A DNA stretch of 64,000 bases from Diploscapter coronatus (lineage: Eukaryota; Nematoda; Chromadorea; Rhabditida; Rhabditidae): the NCBI GenBank assembly GCA_964036155.1, contig OZ038423.1, positions 68,897,249 through 68,961,248 on the forward strand, given 5' to 3'. Below, one piece after another: positions 39,301-50,569 of the stretch. The position numbers and the translations under genes were made by a program. The notes beneath the pieces are model-generated. The model ran no database searches. It was not told where the DNA came from and worked only from the letters and a program-made list of their open reading frames with translations. Position 1 is the first letter of the stretch, and every line of letters begins with the position of its first letter.

Positions 39301-42300
39301 AATGCGATCGAGAACGGCCACTCTTTCGAACATCCAAGCCGGTTTCCAATTCTAGACCTTCTATCCTTCGGCACTGCTAATTTTTAACATTTCATTCGGT
39401 TTCTAAATTTTGAAAGGCCTACTCTTCAGCATGAAATTTCCTCTATCTCCTGAGAAGTAATTTGAAACAAGTGCCTATTTTAGTGCCGTTGTTTCTTTAA
39501 GTCTCTTAAATCACGTGATATTTTTTCCTATTTTTGAGGGAGTATCCCTCGTGCTCTGCGCCTAAAATGGGATGTTGACATTTTTGAGCCAGAAGAGAAC
39601 TCCTTTACTCCTGAAAGTTACGAAATTTTGTTTCAGCATTTTTCTATTTAGTCTAGGCTCTTCTTCACGTGAGCTGAAAACTTTGTCATCCTTTAAACTT
39701 TGATCTCTGGATTTTTCGAGATTTTTCTAGGATTTGCTAGGATTTCGTAAAACCTCTAGAGTTTAGCTTGGATTTTAGCTTATCGCGAGACTTTCGCTAA
39801 CAATTTGTAAGACTTTATTTTCGTTCGTCTAGGATCTTGAATTTTGGAAACTTCATGAGATTTTTAGCTTTTTGTAAAACGCTTCCAGACAACTCTCGAA
39901 TATTCAAACGGTCACGTGCTTACTTTAATTTTTAATCTTTGTCTCTTTTCCCTCTTTTTCTCCTTATTACTCATGCACTTCTCACGAAAAATGTTAAAAG
40001 CCGGGGCGCGCATGCGGTTAATTAACTATGAAGAGGTGTGACAGATAAGTGAACGCCTAGGGCGAACCTCGAGACATTATGGATTTTTTTCGAGAGAAAA
40101 AAATAAATGAGAAATATCATTGTACTTTGGGAAAAGAAAGGTACAACTTTCCCAGAGAAAAAAAATCTCACGACCGCCCCGATAAAAAATTCCCACCTTT
40201 TTCATTTTCATTATCATTTTGTATTACAAAGATCTCGTCCCCTTTACAATGTCTGTTATCTTGTTAACTTGAATGAAAGTCCACTCGATGAAAATTGAAT
40301 TAAGTACATATGCACTCGCAACGCGGTCTTTTTAGGCATTTTTCGTCGTGAAATTTAGTGCTTACGCAATTTCGCGCATAATCAGCTGTCGCAAATGCGG
40401 ACATACGCAAATTTTGCGTAAGACGTACGTAACATCTATGTTTCTTTTGTTTAATTCTTTGACTGTGATAAGTCACTCATATCTCGAGATATACTTGTAT
40501 AAGACGGATACTTTTGTGGTTTACTGCATGTAAAGTACAATAAGTCATCTAATGCATAATATCCGACGCCTTTTGTATCATGACGCACAAACTCACTAAA
40601 CACGCGGTTTCTTTATCCGCAAAGATTTCATAAATCCTCTTTCTCCTATTTTTAGCAAGAAACGGATAATCCTGACGTCTATTTTGTGTAGATTTTCGAG
40701 TTATCTTATCTATATTACAAAGTTTCTAGATTCTCGGCAAGATTTTCGAATTTTTATTAGATTTTTATAGGATTTTATTTGTTTGTTAGGTTTGATAAGG
40801 AGTAGCCTTTCAAAGCCACGCCCTTTACAAGTATTTTATCTGAAATGTCCTCATTCTTCCCGCCGTTTTTGTTCCAGGTTTTCCTCCCAGACACTCGCCT
40901 CTCCCACATGCTATTTCCCTCCGCTCTCATGCAAGAAAAATAACTTCCTTAAAGGGCCGCATGTAGTTCTGAACGTGCACTTTCGATCTTCTCCGAACCA
41001 GCCTCGGAGTTCACTCTCCTCCTTTTGCCAATTTGTGCTTTGGATATATTGCCCATTTTCAGTCTTTTTTTAGCTACGTGTGCATTAATTGCAAATTCAA
41101 ATTTCGAGCCTCGCCTCTTTCGTCAAGTTTCCAAATTCGCTCCCTTTTATTCGAAGCCGTCTGACTTCATTGTTTTCCATTGGAAAAGTGCCATCGCCTG
41201 TCATCACTTTGTATTTTGAACAACTTCCCGACATTTTCATTCACTCCTCATCACATGAGTGAGCTTAACGTGTTCAGTTTTATCGTTTCCCGCCAATCTC
41301 TAATGCGCGACATTCCATGCGCTTTCAACAAACTCTTGCATTTCTTAAAACCTCCACTCATTTTAAAGCGTTCTTTTGATTATTGACGTTAGCTAAAATT
41401 ATTTTATCGATTTTCAGATATGAAAAACCCTGAGAAAGAGGTAGAAATCGCGAAATCGCCACCACAGGAAGAGCGCAAGAAGAAACGCAGCAAAAAGCCA
41501 CAAATGCACAAACGGGTCGAGCAGATTAGGGTTAGTTATCGGAACATTATATAGATATATATTTTAGAATTTTACAGAAATAGAATAGAGTTTTTTGCAT
41601 TTTTATCGATAATTCTCAGAAAAAAATCATCTATCTTTTTTCAAATTTTTAATTTTTCAGACTCCCAGCGAAAGTTCGGGTACATGCGAGGAAGTGATGG
41701 AGGAGAAACAGCGAGTGCTTGGCACAGTGCCATCGTTTACCCCCAAAGACGTCCCGCTCGCGTTCTACGTGCCGAATGACAACAAGACCGAGGACTTCTG
41801 GTGAGGATTATGGATTTTTTGGTGCAGTAGGCTTTCATGAATTGACCTTATGCATTTTGTAATTTAATAGTATAATTTTTGAAACAACGTTAAATTTCAA
41901 ATTTTAGGTACTACGACGTCGCTTCGGATGGCTATTACTATGAACAAAATGGGGCTAAGGGCTGGAGAAGGAGGATGCCCAATTCGGTGATGCAGAAGAT
42001 TAAGGAGCAGGTAAATTGTAACATTTCTTTAAACAGTAAATTGAGTCTTTCAGGAGAATCAGATACTCGCGGCAAATAATAATAAGCTTCCCCCGAATTT
42101 GCTGAACGCGCAAGCGGCCGCCCAAGCCGTACTTCTCCAACAGGCTCTGATGGCTCAGCAGAATCAACCTCCGTTGAAGTGAGTCGATTTTTTCATAAGT
42201 GTCCAAAATTTGATCTTTTCACATTCTTCATAAATGTTAGTTCGGAGTTCATAGAGTGGACAATAATTGAAAAAAATCAAAACATTACCAATTCTATTAC

Positions 42301-44247
42301 ATAATTTCTATTTGGAAGATAACGACTGCAAACCTATAGTAAAACCCAATAAGTTTAAAAAATTTCAAATTAAAGGGTAATTTGTCTAGTGTATTACTTC
42401 AGTTGATGTGTCAAGTCTACAGTAATCTCAAGTTAAAGTATTTTTAGGTACTACGACCCAACTTCCGATGGCTTCTTCTACGAGATGGCGAGCGTTGATG
42501 GCTGGAAGAGACGACAGCCGAACAAGCCTCTGTCTGCATCTGCACCTGCGGGAATCTCCAGGTATAATACTCATCAATAGTTCATTGTCGATGAAATTTA
42601 AATCTTATTTTCAAATTATTATTTATTGAATCTTGGTTTAAATTTAAATCTAAAGTTTAACAATTATAAATTTAATTTCAGGCCGCCCAATCAACTCTTC
42701 AGAAACCAACAGCAATTGACCGCGCAAGCAGGAGGACATCATTTGCATCATCAGGTAGAAATTTTAATTTTGAATCCACTTATAAAATCCTACAATAAGG
42801 CAAATTATTCCGAAAAATTGAAAGTTGCAAAGACTTGGCTACTGAAAATATAGTAAATTTTGAAAAAGATAGACCTTTTTAAGAAAAGGGATTAGAAAAG
42901 AAGATCTGTATGATTTCAGATCCCGAATGTGCAAAATCTCGCGGCGGCCCAACTTGCCGCTGTCCACGCAGCTGCAGTGCAAAGTTATGGAGCTGCATTG
43001 GCCAGAGGACAGCTACCCAGGAACACGATCATCGATGAGAGTAGCGCGTCGAGCTCTGTGTCAGAGGATACAACGGTATTTTTAGATTTAAATATTTCCT
43101 AGATTTTTAAGTTTATCATTCTGAAAGCTTAGAAAGAAAGCATCATACAGTTTATGTAGAATTTAACGATTTAACGATGCTCATGAGATGTTTACACTAC
43201 TAAAATGAGCATTCATTTTCTTAAGATTTTTTTTTCTCAAACTTGCAAAATTATTTGATTAATTTCAGGCTCACGACCTCTACTACGATCAGCTTCCAAG
43301 GGCTGCTGTATCGAAGAACGCCCCCAACCATGCTCCATCTCATGTACCTTCGAATCAGAAACAGGCAAACCCCCTGCTCGATCCGGCTTCCTTCCCTCCC
43401 ATCACAAGGCCCGATCAACTGAACATCGACGAGAATCAGCGAGTGCCCAACTTCAATGCAGACAAATTCATCCAAGACCTGTCCTTCTCTGGATTGGATC
43501 CTATCAAGGTAATTCTTAACTCTTTCCTTTCAATTTTAAGAATAGAATAATTCCAAAGATTCGATAACGATTATGACTTTGGAAACTATTATAGTATAGA
43601 CTTTTTGCAACGTTAAACGCTAACTACTATTATCAGTTTTATATGAGTTTCGAAGTTTTTGATAGAATCACGATTCTTAATTTTTATATTGCTTGTTGAT
43701 TATTCATTTCTACAAAATGACTAAGAAGTTGAATTTCAGGTCCTTGGAATGGCTTCCCGCACTCCTGTTTCGTCCTGGTCCTCAGTGGCGGGCCGAACCA
43801 CTCACTCGACCTCCACGAGCAATTCCGTCCAGGCCACGCCCACTTCCGCAACTCTCCCCCTCCAAACTCCCAACTTCATGCAAATTTCCAACCAACTCCA
43901 AAACAATAACAGGTAAGAGAATCATTCTCATCCTCTCCTAGGTCATAACTAAGAAGGACTTAACTTTGACTTAAGCTCTTCTCTGATCTAGGTATAACAT
44001 TCATAAACGGTTTTCCTCGAGATATAAATAAATATTGAGTTAAATGTATTAGAATACATTAACCCTTTAGCTCAAAATAATATGATAGAGAAAAATTAAA
44101 ATAATCTTAAGAATCTGAATTAAAAATAATAATAATAATGAACTAAATTTCAGGAATGTCTGGAGTGAATTTGCGCAAAATGGAATCACGAAGGAGGATG
44201 AGTCGATGGCCAAAATCATGGCCGATTTGGAGAAAATCTGGGCATAA
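33390..44247 (+). CDS. Low-complexity protein with two YYD-SDG-YE-GW repeats
   Basis: Twelve exons join in phase: 33390-33495, 36199-36314, 41418-41530, 41661-41800, 41908-42010, 42054-42178, 42448-42561, 42682-42754, 42920-43075, 43269-43508, 43740-43912 and 44154-44247. Two related units lie at WYYDVASDGYYYEQNGAKGW and KYYDPTSDGFFYE..DGW, each followed by a basic RR and a Pro-Asn. They recall OCRE- or WW-like aromatic motifs, but the family is not one I recognise. Between and after them are Gln/Ala-rich tracts (AQAAAQAVLLQQALMAQQ) and a Ser/Thr-rich tail. An early basic patch reads ERKKKRSKKPQMHKR and could be a nuclear signal. The third exon's acceptor lies 2 bases before an ATG (41420), so a short isoform starting MKNPEKEVE is likely. 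The 5' end is unresolved: the first exon needs one carried base, matching the ankyrin exon at 16815-16965. Introns 1 and 2 are 2.7 and 5.1 kb, very long for this window. Confidence 0.85.
33496..36198. other. Large intron
   Basis: The intron holds copy 2 of the 120-bp element at its start, a CTATTT site at 34027 and a GCGTCTC word near 34072. A 95-codon open frame at 34858-35145 has no recognised relative and no splice context. Confidence 0.6.
33539..33660. repeat. About 120-bp element, copy 2
   Basis: This matches 11946-12070. The shared core words are AACAAACGACACGCGAAAGG, AAAAAATCGATA and CCATAATCC. It lies just inside the intron that follows the 33390-33495 exon, on the same strand of the window as copy 1, though the host genes have opposite orientation. 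Confidence 0.6.
36315..41417. other. 5.1-kb intron with motif blocks
   Basis: No exon on either strand could be linked in phase. CTATTT-type sites occur at 37425, 38827 and 40911, with a near match at 38786. A TTA microsatellite is at 37938-37957. The region is less AT-rich around 39200-39320 and 40780-41060, but no coding chain was found there. Confidence 0.5.
37938..37957. repeat. TTA microsatellite
   Basis: Six TTA units and a partial seventh unit are present. Confidence 0.85.
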
Positions 44248-45642
44248 ATTGCCAGATTTTCATTTTTCTTCTATAGAAAAATAGGGCGAAATTTGAGTTG
44301 AACTGATTTTACATAGGGTTATTTTGAAATTAACTCAAGTGCTTAGAGTTATTTCAAACTTAACTTTAATTAACTAGATTTGGAATTTGAATTTGAGTTT
44401 CAATTCAAATTTTTACCTTAAAATTACTCGTATCACTTCATAATCACATTAGTGTTACATTACATTGTTGAATCAGAGCTCATTCCTTTAATCCTAGCTG
44501 AACAAAAACGGTAAACGAACCACTGAAAATTCCAGATAATTAGCGTTAATTGGTATTTAAAACGTGACCAATATAATCCACATACATAATTAGAAGAAGA
44601 TGTTCTATTATGTTAATTAGTTAACTAAGTCCCCTTCCTCCAATTATACCTACCATGTAACCAACTTTTAGTGTACATCGATATTATTTTGTCTGTTGTT
44701 ATTCGGAAGCGATGAAATTTGACAATTCAGTAAATTGTCAAATTGTCATCCCTTTTAGAGCTCCATTGTCTGTACATTTCTTAGAGCAAAATCACTCGTT
44801 TCTGTCAAAGACAAGTATTAAGAAAAATCGGTTCATTATGACGATCTTGAGAAGCTCGTTTAATAATGAACGATTAAATATACATATTAGTAATTTAAAA
44901 ATATTCACGTAGCGTCCTATCAAAGCCAAAAATGAATTTTACATTTTCGTATTTCTGAAGAAATTGAAAATACGCAATTTGTTGTAAGATTGATTTTTCG
45001 AAGGGCGATACATGCTTTTGAGTCCTCATTCGACAAAACCATTCATATCATCAGTTGTTATATTATAGTTAACTAGGTGTTCACTTCGCGTCCCTCTCCT
45101 TCCAATATGTGTTGTATTAATATTATCTGACGATTTGAAAGGCGCACCGATTTTAAATCCTTGTTGCTTTTTATAGGATGATCAAAATCGTGACAAATTT
45201 GATATAAAATTGAAGATCAACTTGAGACGAACACTTTGATACCAAATTCATCCAATTTTAAAGGAAGTGCACTCTTCGAATCGTCAGAATAATAACCTTT
45301 CTTTTACATCATTTTAACATTTTGCGCTTCTTCGCTTCAACTCCAAAACCAACAAATCTTGTATTTCTAGGAGTCGTTATTTTACGTATGAAATGGGTCT
45401 AGTTTTCTGAAGAGAATTTTAAGCCCGTTTTGTATACTTATTATGCTGTGGTATGCGCTACATCATCATCAGAACTGTAGTGAATAGAGGAACTTTGGTG
45501 TGCCGAAGAATCGACATTTTTTCGACGATTTAAAAAATATCAATTTTCTGCACACTTGTTAGGGAAATTACAATACGTCGTTAATTAGTATTATAAAATT
45601 TCGCTCTTGCTTTGGTTCGCCACCTTGTGTATATTAATTTCC

Positions 45643-45704
45643 TTTACCGGGTCTGTAAAATGAATTTTTAGAGAAGAATTGTTGCTTTTTACAGACCTAG
45701 TAAA
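45643..45704. repeat. Short fold-back element
   Basis: TTTACCGGGTCTGTAAAA (45643-45660) is mirrored by TTTTTACAGACCTAGTAAA (45686-45704) with two mismatches. The 62-base unit could be a small MITE or a structured RNA. Confidence 0.5.
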
Positions 45705-46036
45705 ATTTCTTTCATTGGGATATACAAACAAGCACAAAAGAGTTGTGATGTTCCAGTGTATTTAGTAGATTTGTTAAGCCATTGAAAACTCAATCATACA
45801 ACGAATAAAATGCCTATCTGTGAAAAAAGAGTAGTTGAATTTTAAAGAACAAAAGATTTTAAAGACACAGAAAAGTACAGTAGAACTATTAGTTTACACG
45901 TGGCAGTCAAGAATTTCAAGTGTTTTCGATGCATGCCCAAGTACAGTAAAGTAAAAGGTAACAATGGTATTTTACGACAAGAATATTTTACTTGAAATTT
46001 TTCAAGGATCATGTAATACAAATATTGAAATGCGAG

Positions 46037-46044
46037 TATAAAAG
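46037..46044 (+). promoter_or_regulatory. TATA box of secreted peptide gene
   Basis: TATAAAAG lies 29 bases before the ATG at 46073. With normal TATA spacing, transcription would start almost at the ATG, implying a very short leader. Confidence 0.5.
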
Positions 46045-46072
46045 TCGTGAAATCAATAAGCCTCGAGAAGGA

Positions 46073-46313
46073 ATGAAGTTTTTCTATCTAATTTTATTCG
46101 CTCTATGCATTGGAACTATCCAAGTCCAAGGTAGATTCAGAGTTTTCCGAGATAAAGCTTGGGAAGTAAACGGACGTATCGCTGCTGGAACTAGGGGTAG
46201 GTTTGACACATTTTCGAAAAACTTGTAACGAAAATCTAGGAATGACCCATCATGGCCAGCCATTCTTCGGAAGAAACAACCCTCCAATTTACTATCCAGT
46301 ACCGCATGGATAA
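46073..46313 (+). CDS. Small secreted peptide, 65 residues
   Basis: Two exons join in phase: 46073-46196 and 46240-46313, with a 43-base intron (GTAGGT to TCTAG). Residues 1-20 form a signal peptide (MKFFYLILFALCIGTIQVQG). The mature part is about 45 residues, basic and aromatic, with no cysteines, and ends NNPPIYYPVPHG. A terminal glycine could serve for C-terminal amidation, as in neuropeptide-like or antimicrobial peptides of nematodes, but no dibasic processing site flanks a repeated peptide. A consensus TATA box lies just upstream, and AATAAA at 46350-46355 lies 37 bases after the stop. It is convergent with the first Srx gene, whose stop is only 57 bases away. Relics of this 3' flank, including AATAAA, recur beside Srx copies 2 and 3. 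Confidence 0.8.
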
Positions 46314-46320
46314 AAAATTG

Positions 46321-46355
46321 TTTATTTTCGCATTTATATCATGAGGTTGAATAAA
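46321..46355. terminator. Overlapping convergent poly(A) signals
   Basis: A minus-strand AATAAA (TTTATT, 46321-46326) serves Srx copy 1. A plus-strand AATAAA (46350-46355) serves the secreted peptide gene. The transcripts would overlap tail to tail by a few tens of bases. Confidence 0.5.
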
Positions 46356-46370
46356 TCTTTGCAATAAGAG

Positions 46371-47796
46371 TCAATATCGAGTCGATGTGAAAGTTTTTAG
46401 CTGCGAAGTTCTTGATGCCCATCTTCTTTTTTCGTCATTTGTAGAGATTTGCACGAAAAGCGAGGACAGTGATTTCTTGTGCTCGGTGAATAGAAGCATG
46501 ATCACTCTGAAATCGATCAAAATTTGCATAGTTAATTTTTAAAATTGAACTAACCCGTCAGTACTATGGACATTGCACCACACGAAAGTCCACGAGATGA
46601 ATCCCCAAAACCGGGAACCGGAAAGTGTGCTGAATTAAAAAAAAAATTTTCAATATAAAAAAAAACTCGACAAACCTAAAGTACATCATAAACAACATGT
46701 CGACGATATAGAGACTGTCTTGAAGAAATGTCTGAAGTTTGTAATATTTCAGTTTATTGAAATTAAGTTTCGCGAAATATGCGTGGAATCAAGCGTTGCT
46801 AAGTAATTTCTCAAAATCACAAGGTTTAAGAAAGTATGCAGACCTGTAGGAAGAGTTTTGCGTTTTTCTTGATACGCTCACGAGCGAATTGTGTTTCGGT
46901 TTGGGATTCAGTTATCTGAAAGAAACTTATTTGAGATAAAGGAAATGAAAAAAAAACTTACGTAGTAATGTGAGATTTTGAGGAAGGTGAGAACGTTTAA
47001 AATGACAGCGCTGGCAGTGAATATTTTGGTCATTATTTCGAAGAGATCTAATTCAATATTTCCACCGTCAGTGAGAGTAGCGTTAGTCACACTAGTATAA
47101 ATAGGATATTCAATCGACATAATATCAGGATTATAATAGAATCCGAAGGTTTCGATGTCTACAAATTTCTACATATCAAGTGAAATTTAAGGCGATCTAC
47201 CTGTTATATAATCGCGAATGTACCCACAAATGAATACGATACGAATTATTTGAATAAAAATGAGTATGATCTAAGAAAGTTTTATTGAATACAAAAAGTT
47301 TTGAATTCACTTGCCAAAGTAGGTCTGAAGGCGCAAAATTTGCTGTAGTATTTGTAAAAGTAAATAGCGATGAATCTGTTGAGAGCTAGCAGAATACAGA
47401 TCCATTGATTAGCAACGTAGAGCGTATTTCCGAACGATAGCATTGTTGATTCTAGGAAAAGTGATAGTGGCGTCCAGCCCCTGAAAGTTGAGTTGGGTTG
47501 GAGTTTGGAAAATTTTGTTCTACCAAATTGTAAGAGGTAAAAAATCGATGATGAACTCGACTAGGACAAAAGTGTTATTGAAGGCTCGGAATAGACAGAT
47601 GAGACTAAAGGAGTTTCTCATTTCGCCAACTCGGAAGAATATCACGATGATGAAAACGTTACATATCAAACCGATAGTAGCGTCCTAAAAGCTTAAATAT
47701 TCGTGAAAAAAATGAAACGAAACTTACAGCGAAGATCAGTAAGCCCATCAAGTAGTTCAAAGTATCATTAGCATGTTGGTATTCGTTAAATGGCAT
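46371..47796 (-). CDS. Srx-class chemoreceptor GPCR, tandem copy 1
   Basis: Nine exons join in phase: 47796-47728, 47684-47524, 47480-47315, 47270-47201, 47158-46962, 46915-46844, 46731-46676, 46629-46555 and 46506-46371. They total 1002 bases, giving 333 residues. Seven hydrophobic segments are evident. Family marks include GLICNVF then RNSFSLICLFRA in TM1-2, LALNRFIAIYF in TM3, the RERIKKNAKLFLQ cytoplasmic link before TM6, and FISWTFVWCNVHSTDG in TM7, where the W..xHxxDG pattern is typical of Srx. The large loop between TM4 and TM5 has an N-glycosylation site (NAT). Receptors of this class act in the plasma membrane of chemosensory neurons; the ligand is unknown. The third intron begins with GCAAGT, a GC donor, since using GT one base later breaks the frame. 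The C-terminus is eight residues longer than in copies 2 and 3. Confidence 0.9.
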
Positions 47797-48422
47797 GTTA
47801 AGCTTAAATTTATGATTTAAAGCTCTAACAATCATTATAATAAATCATAACACAAATGAATTCAAAAGTAAATTATTGTCGCTTACAATCGACAATATTA
47901 GTTTTGATTAAATTTTTATGGTATGTAACGAAAGGTACGTGAAACGTCGAGTTTCAGCTCATGTTGTTGGTATGTTTGAAGGGGTTGACTAAATGACACT
48001 AATATCCAAATTGAATTCATATGATAGAGATATCAGACGCATCTCGAAATTAATTAAATTAGCGGTTTCAAAATAACAAATTAATTACTTGGGATGGCGA
48101 ACAAATTCTATTACTCATCATTAAACTAAACTTCATACGGACATTTTTCTGGCGTAAATTATTTGCAACATGTTTCCTTTAGCGAGAGCATAATTTTTAT
48201 CTTGAATAAGTTTTATCTGTGAATTGAGGAAGTTAATTCATTTCTAATACAATCTGACAAGTTTGGAATATTCCAAACTTTTGTCAGGTACTGTATGCTA
48301 TCTTAAACTTAAATAATATTTTATCGAAATAGCCACTAAAAATGGTCAATGTTCTATTCTTCTACATTTGTGCATTGAATAAACAATCGCAATAAGATTC
48401 AATATCGAGTAGATGTGAAAAT
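47797..48422. other. Srx spacer with palindrome
   Basis: This spacer holds the promoter of copy 1 and the 3' flank of copy 2. GTTTGGAATATTCCAAAC (48261-48278) is a perfect 18-base palindrome, extended by CTGACAA on the left and TTGTCAG on the right. A plus-strand AATAAA near 48378 appears to be a relic of the secreted peptide gene's 3' end carried by the duplication. Confidence 0.5.
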
Positions 48423-49834
48423 TTATCGTTGGGAAGTTCTTGATGCCCATCTTTGTTTTTCATCACTTGTAGAGGCTTGCACGAAAAGCGAGGACAGTGA
48501 CTTCTTGTGCTCGGTGAATAGAAGCATGATCACTCTGAAATTGATCAAAATTTGTATCCTTAATTTTTAAAATTGAACTAACCCGTCAGTACTATGGACA
48601 TTGCACCACACGAAAGTCCACGAGATGAATCCCCAAAACCGGGAACCGGAAAGTGCGCTGAATTAAAAAAAATAAATTTCAATATAAAAAAAAAAAAAAA
48701 AAAACTCGACAAACCTAAAGTACATCATAAACAACATGTCGACGATATAGAGACTGTCTTGAAGAAGTGTCTGAAGTTTGTAATATTCCAGTTTATTGAA
48801 GTTAAAAGTTTCAAGAAATATGCGTGGAATTAGGCGTTGCTAAGTGATTTCTCAAAATCACAAGGTTTAAGAAAGTATGCAGACCTGTAGGAAGAGTTTT
48901 GCGTTTTTCTTGATACGCTCACGAGCGAATTGTGTTTCGGTTTGGGATTCAGTTATCTGAAAGAAACTTATTTGAGATAAAGGAAATGAAAAAAAAAACT
49001 TACGTAGTAATGTGAGATTTTGAGGAAGGTGAGAACGTTTAAAATGACAGCACTGACAGTGAATATTTTGGTCATTATTTTGAAAGTATTTAATTCAATA
49101 TTTCCACCATCAGTGAGAGTAGCGTTAGTCACACTAGTATAAATAGGATATTCAATCGACATAATATCAGGATTATAATAGAATCCGAAGGTTTCGATGT
49201 CTACAAATTTCTACATATCAAGTGAAATTTAAAGCGATCTACCTGTTATATAATCGCGAATGTACCCATAAATTAGTACGATACGAATTATTTGAATAAA
49301 AATGAGTATGATCTAAGAAAGTTTTATTGAATACAAAAAGTTTTGAATTCACTTGCCAAAGTAGGTCTGAAGGCACAGAATTTGTCGTAGTGTTCGTAAA
49401 AGTAGATAGCGATAAATCTGTTGAGAGCTAGCAGAATACAGATCCATTGATTAGCAACGTAGAGCGTATTTCCGAACGATAGCATTGTTGATTCTAGGAA
49501 AAGTGATAGTGGCGTCCAGCCCCTGAAAATTGAGTTGGGTTGGAGTTTGGAAAATTTTGTTCTACCAAATTGTAAGAGGTAAAAAATCGATGATGAACTC
49601 GACTAGGACAAAAGTGTTATTGAAGGCTCGGAATAGACAGATGAGACTAAAGGAGTTTCTCATTTCGCCAACTCGGAAGAATATCACGATGATGAAAACG
49701 TTACATATCAAACCGATAGTAGCATCCTGAAATTTCTAGGATTTTTTATTTGAAAATATCTTTACCAAAAATATCAACATTCCCATGGAATAGTTAAAAG
49801 GGTCGTTGGCATGTTCGTATACGGTAAACGGCAT
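48423..49834 (-). CDS. Srx-class chemoreceptor GPCR, tandem copy 2
   Basis: Nine exons join in phase: 49834-49766, 49726-49566, 49522-49357, 49312-49243, 49200-49004, 48956-48885, 48770-48715, 48657-48583 and 48534-48423, giving 325 residues. Exons 2-5 are almost identical to copy 1, with only scattered changes (for example IELNTFKIMTKIFTVS in place of IELDLFEIMTKIFTAS). Exon 1, MPFTVYEHANDPFNYS, and the upstream flank are identical or nearly so to copy 3 instead. The C-terminus ends WASRTSQR as in copy 3. The third intron again has a GC donor. The gene is thus a mosaic. Both open frame and phase are intact, so it is probably functional. Intron 7 holds a 19-base A-run on the plus strand. Confidence 0.9.
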
Positions 49835-50140
49835 GCTCTGCAATCAAAGTAACTTTAATGACACTAAAAAATCGTGCGCAAAGTTTCAAACGATTAACCC
49901 TCGAATTCATAGGACGGCTGAAACTCTTAAAGTCGTTTGAAAAGAATTAGTAATTATTCGCGACAGTGATAGAGACAATTTGAAATTGGTGCAAATTATC
50001 TGCATGCATTGAAGACTACTTGAAAATATGAAATTCAAACTTTAAATCGGAGGCATGATAATAACACCCTTTAAAGAGACTATGATTATATGTAAACCTT
50101 AGAGATTGGAATCAGGTCCACATGATATCAAAACCAATAA
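49720..50140. repeat. Near-identical upstream block shared by Srx copies 2 and 3
   Basis: The sequence from about 49720 to 50140 matches about 52150-52570 almost base for base over the first 300 bases, then with scattered changes. It covers exon 1, intron 1 and the upstream flank of each copy. Such identity, set beside divergent exons 2-5, points to recent gene conversion or unequal exchange. Confidence 0.75.
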
Positions 50141-50150
50141 TTAAGAGTGA

Positions 50151-50317
50151 ATGTCAGTAAGAACCAAAGTCAATATAAACAGAGGTCTGCAAATCGGGCT
50201 GATTTTCACATATGTTGTTCAGTTTTTCACGCTGGTCATCATGGTGTGGTTTGTCTTTCGAAGGTCGATTACTGTAGCTCGTAAGTTTTTCAGATCCGAC
50301 CTCGGGAAAAAATTCAT
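50151..50317 (+). pseudogene. Orphan single-membrane exon, left arm
   Basis: The frame starts at ATG 50151, MSVRTKVNINRGLQIGLIFT, and runs through a strong hydrophobic segment (VVQFFTLVIMVWFVF) to a GTAAGT donor at about 50281. That donor is followed at once by TTTTCAG, so donor and acceptor signals are fused in 13 bases. No partner exon was found. It may be the first exon of a receptor-like gene left without its remainder, or a live exon spliced to an unseen one. Frame read-through stops after 63 codons. Confidence 0.5.
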
Positions 50318-50569
50318 GTCTCTTTGTATGTGCACATTTTAGGATAAGTTCTGGAACAAAAGTTGATCAACTTGAAGAGCTCTACAAGCTTTCATGAAAA
50401 ACTCGGATATTAACTCACATTACACTTGTAAACGCAGTACAGGCATATAGGGTAATTTTTCTCGCCAAAATTAATTCCCAAAATTTTTTAAAATATTTTT
50501 ACTTTATTCCCCTATTTAAGATCTACAAAATAAAAGAATCATTCAATTTGGTCCAGAAATAAGGAAGTT

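Larger units (their letters stand above)
44248..46072. other. Intergenic region
   Basis: The region is AT-rich and lies between the end of the YYD-repeat gene and the secreted peptide gene. It contains a small hairpin at about 44718-44742 (TTGACAATT / AATTGTCAA) and the inverted element at 45643-45704. No exons were supported. Confidence 0.5.

Noticed and set aside
47488..47688. Plus-strand frames repeated identically at 47488 and 49530
   Set aside because: They are antisense shadows of exon 2 of Srx copies 1 and 2.
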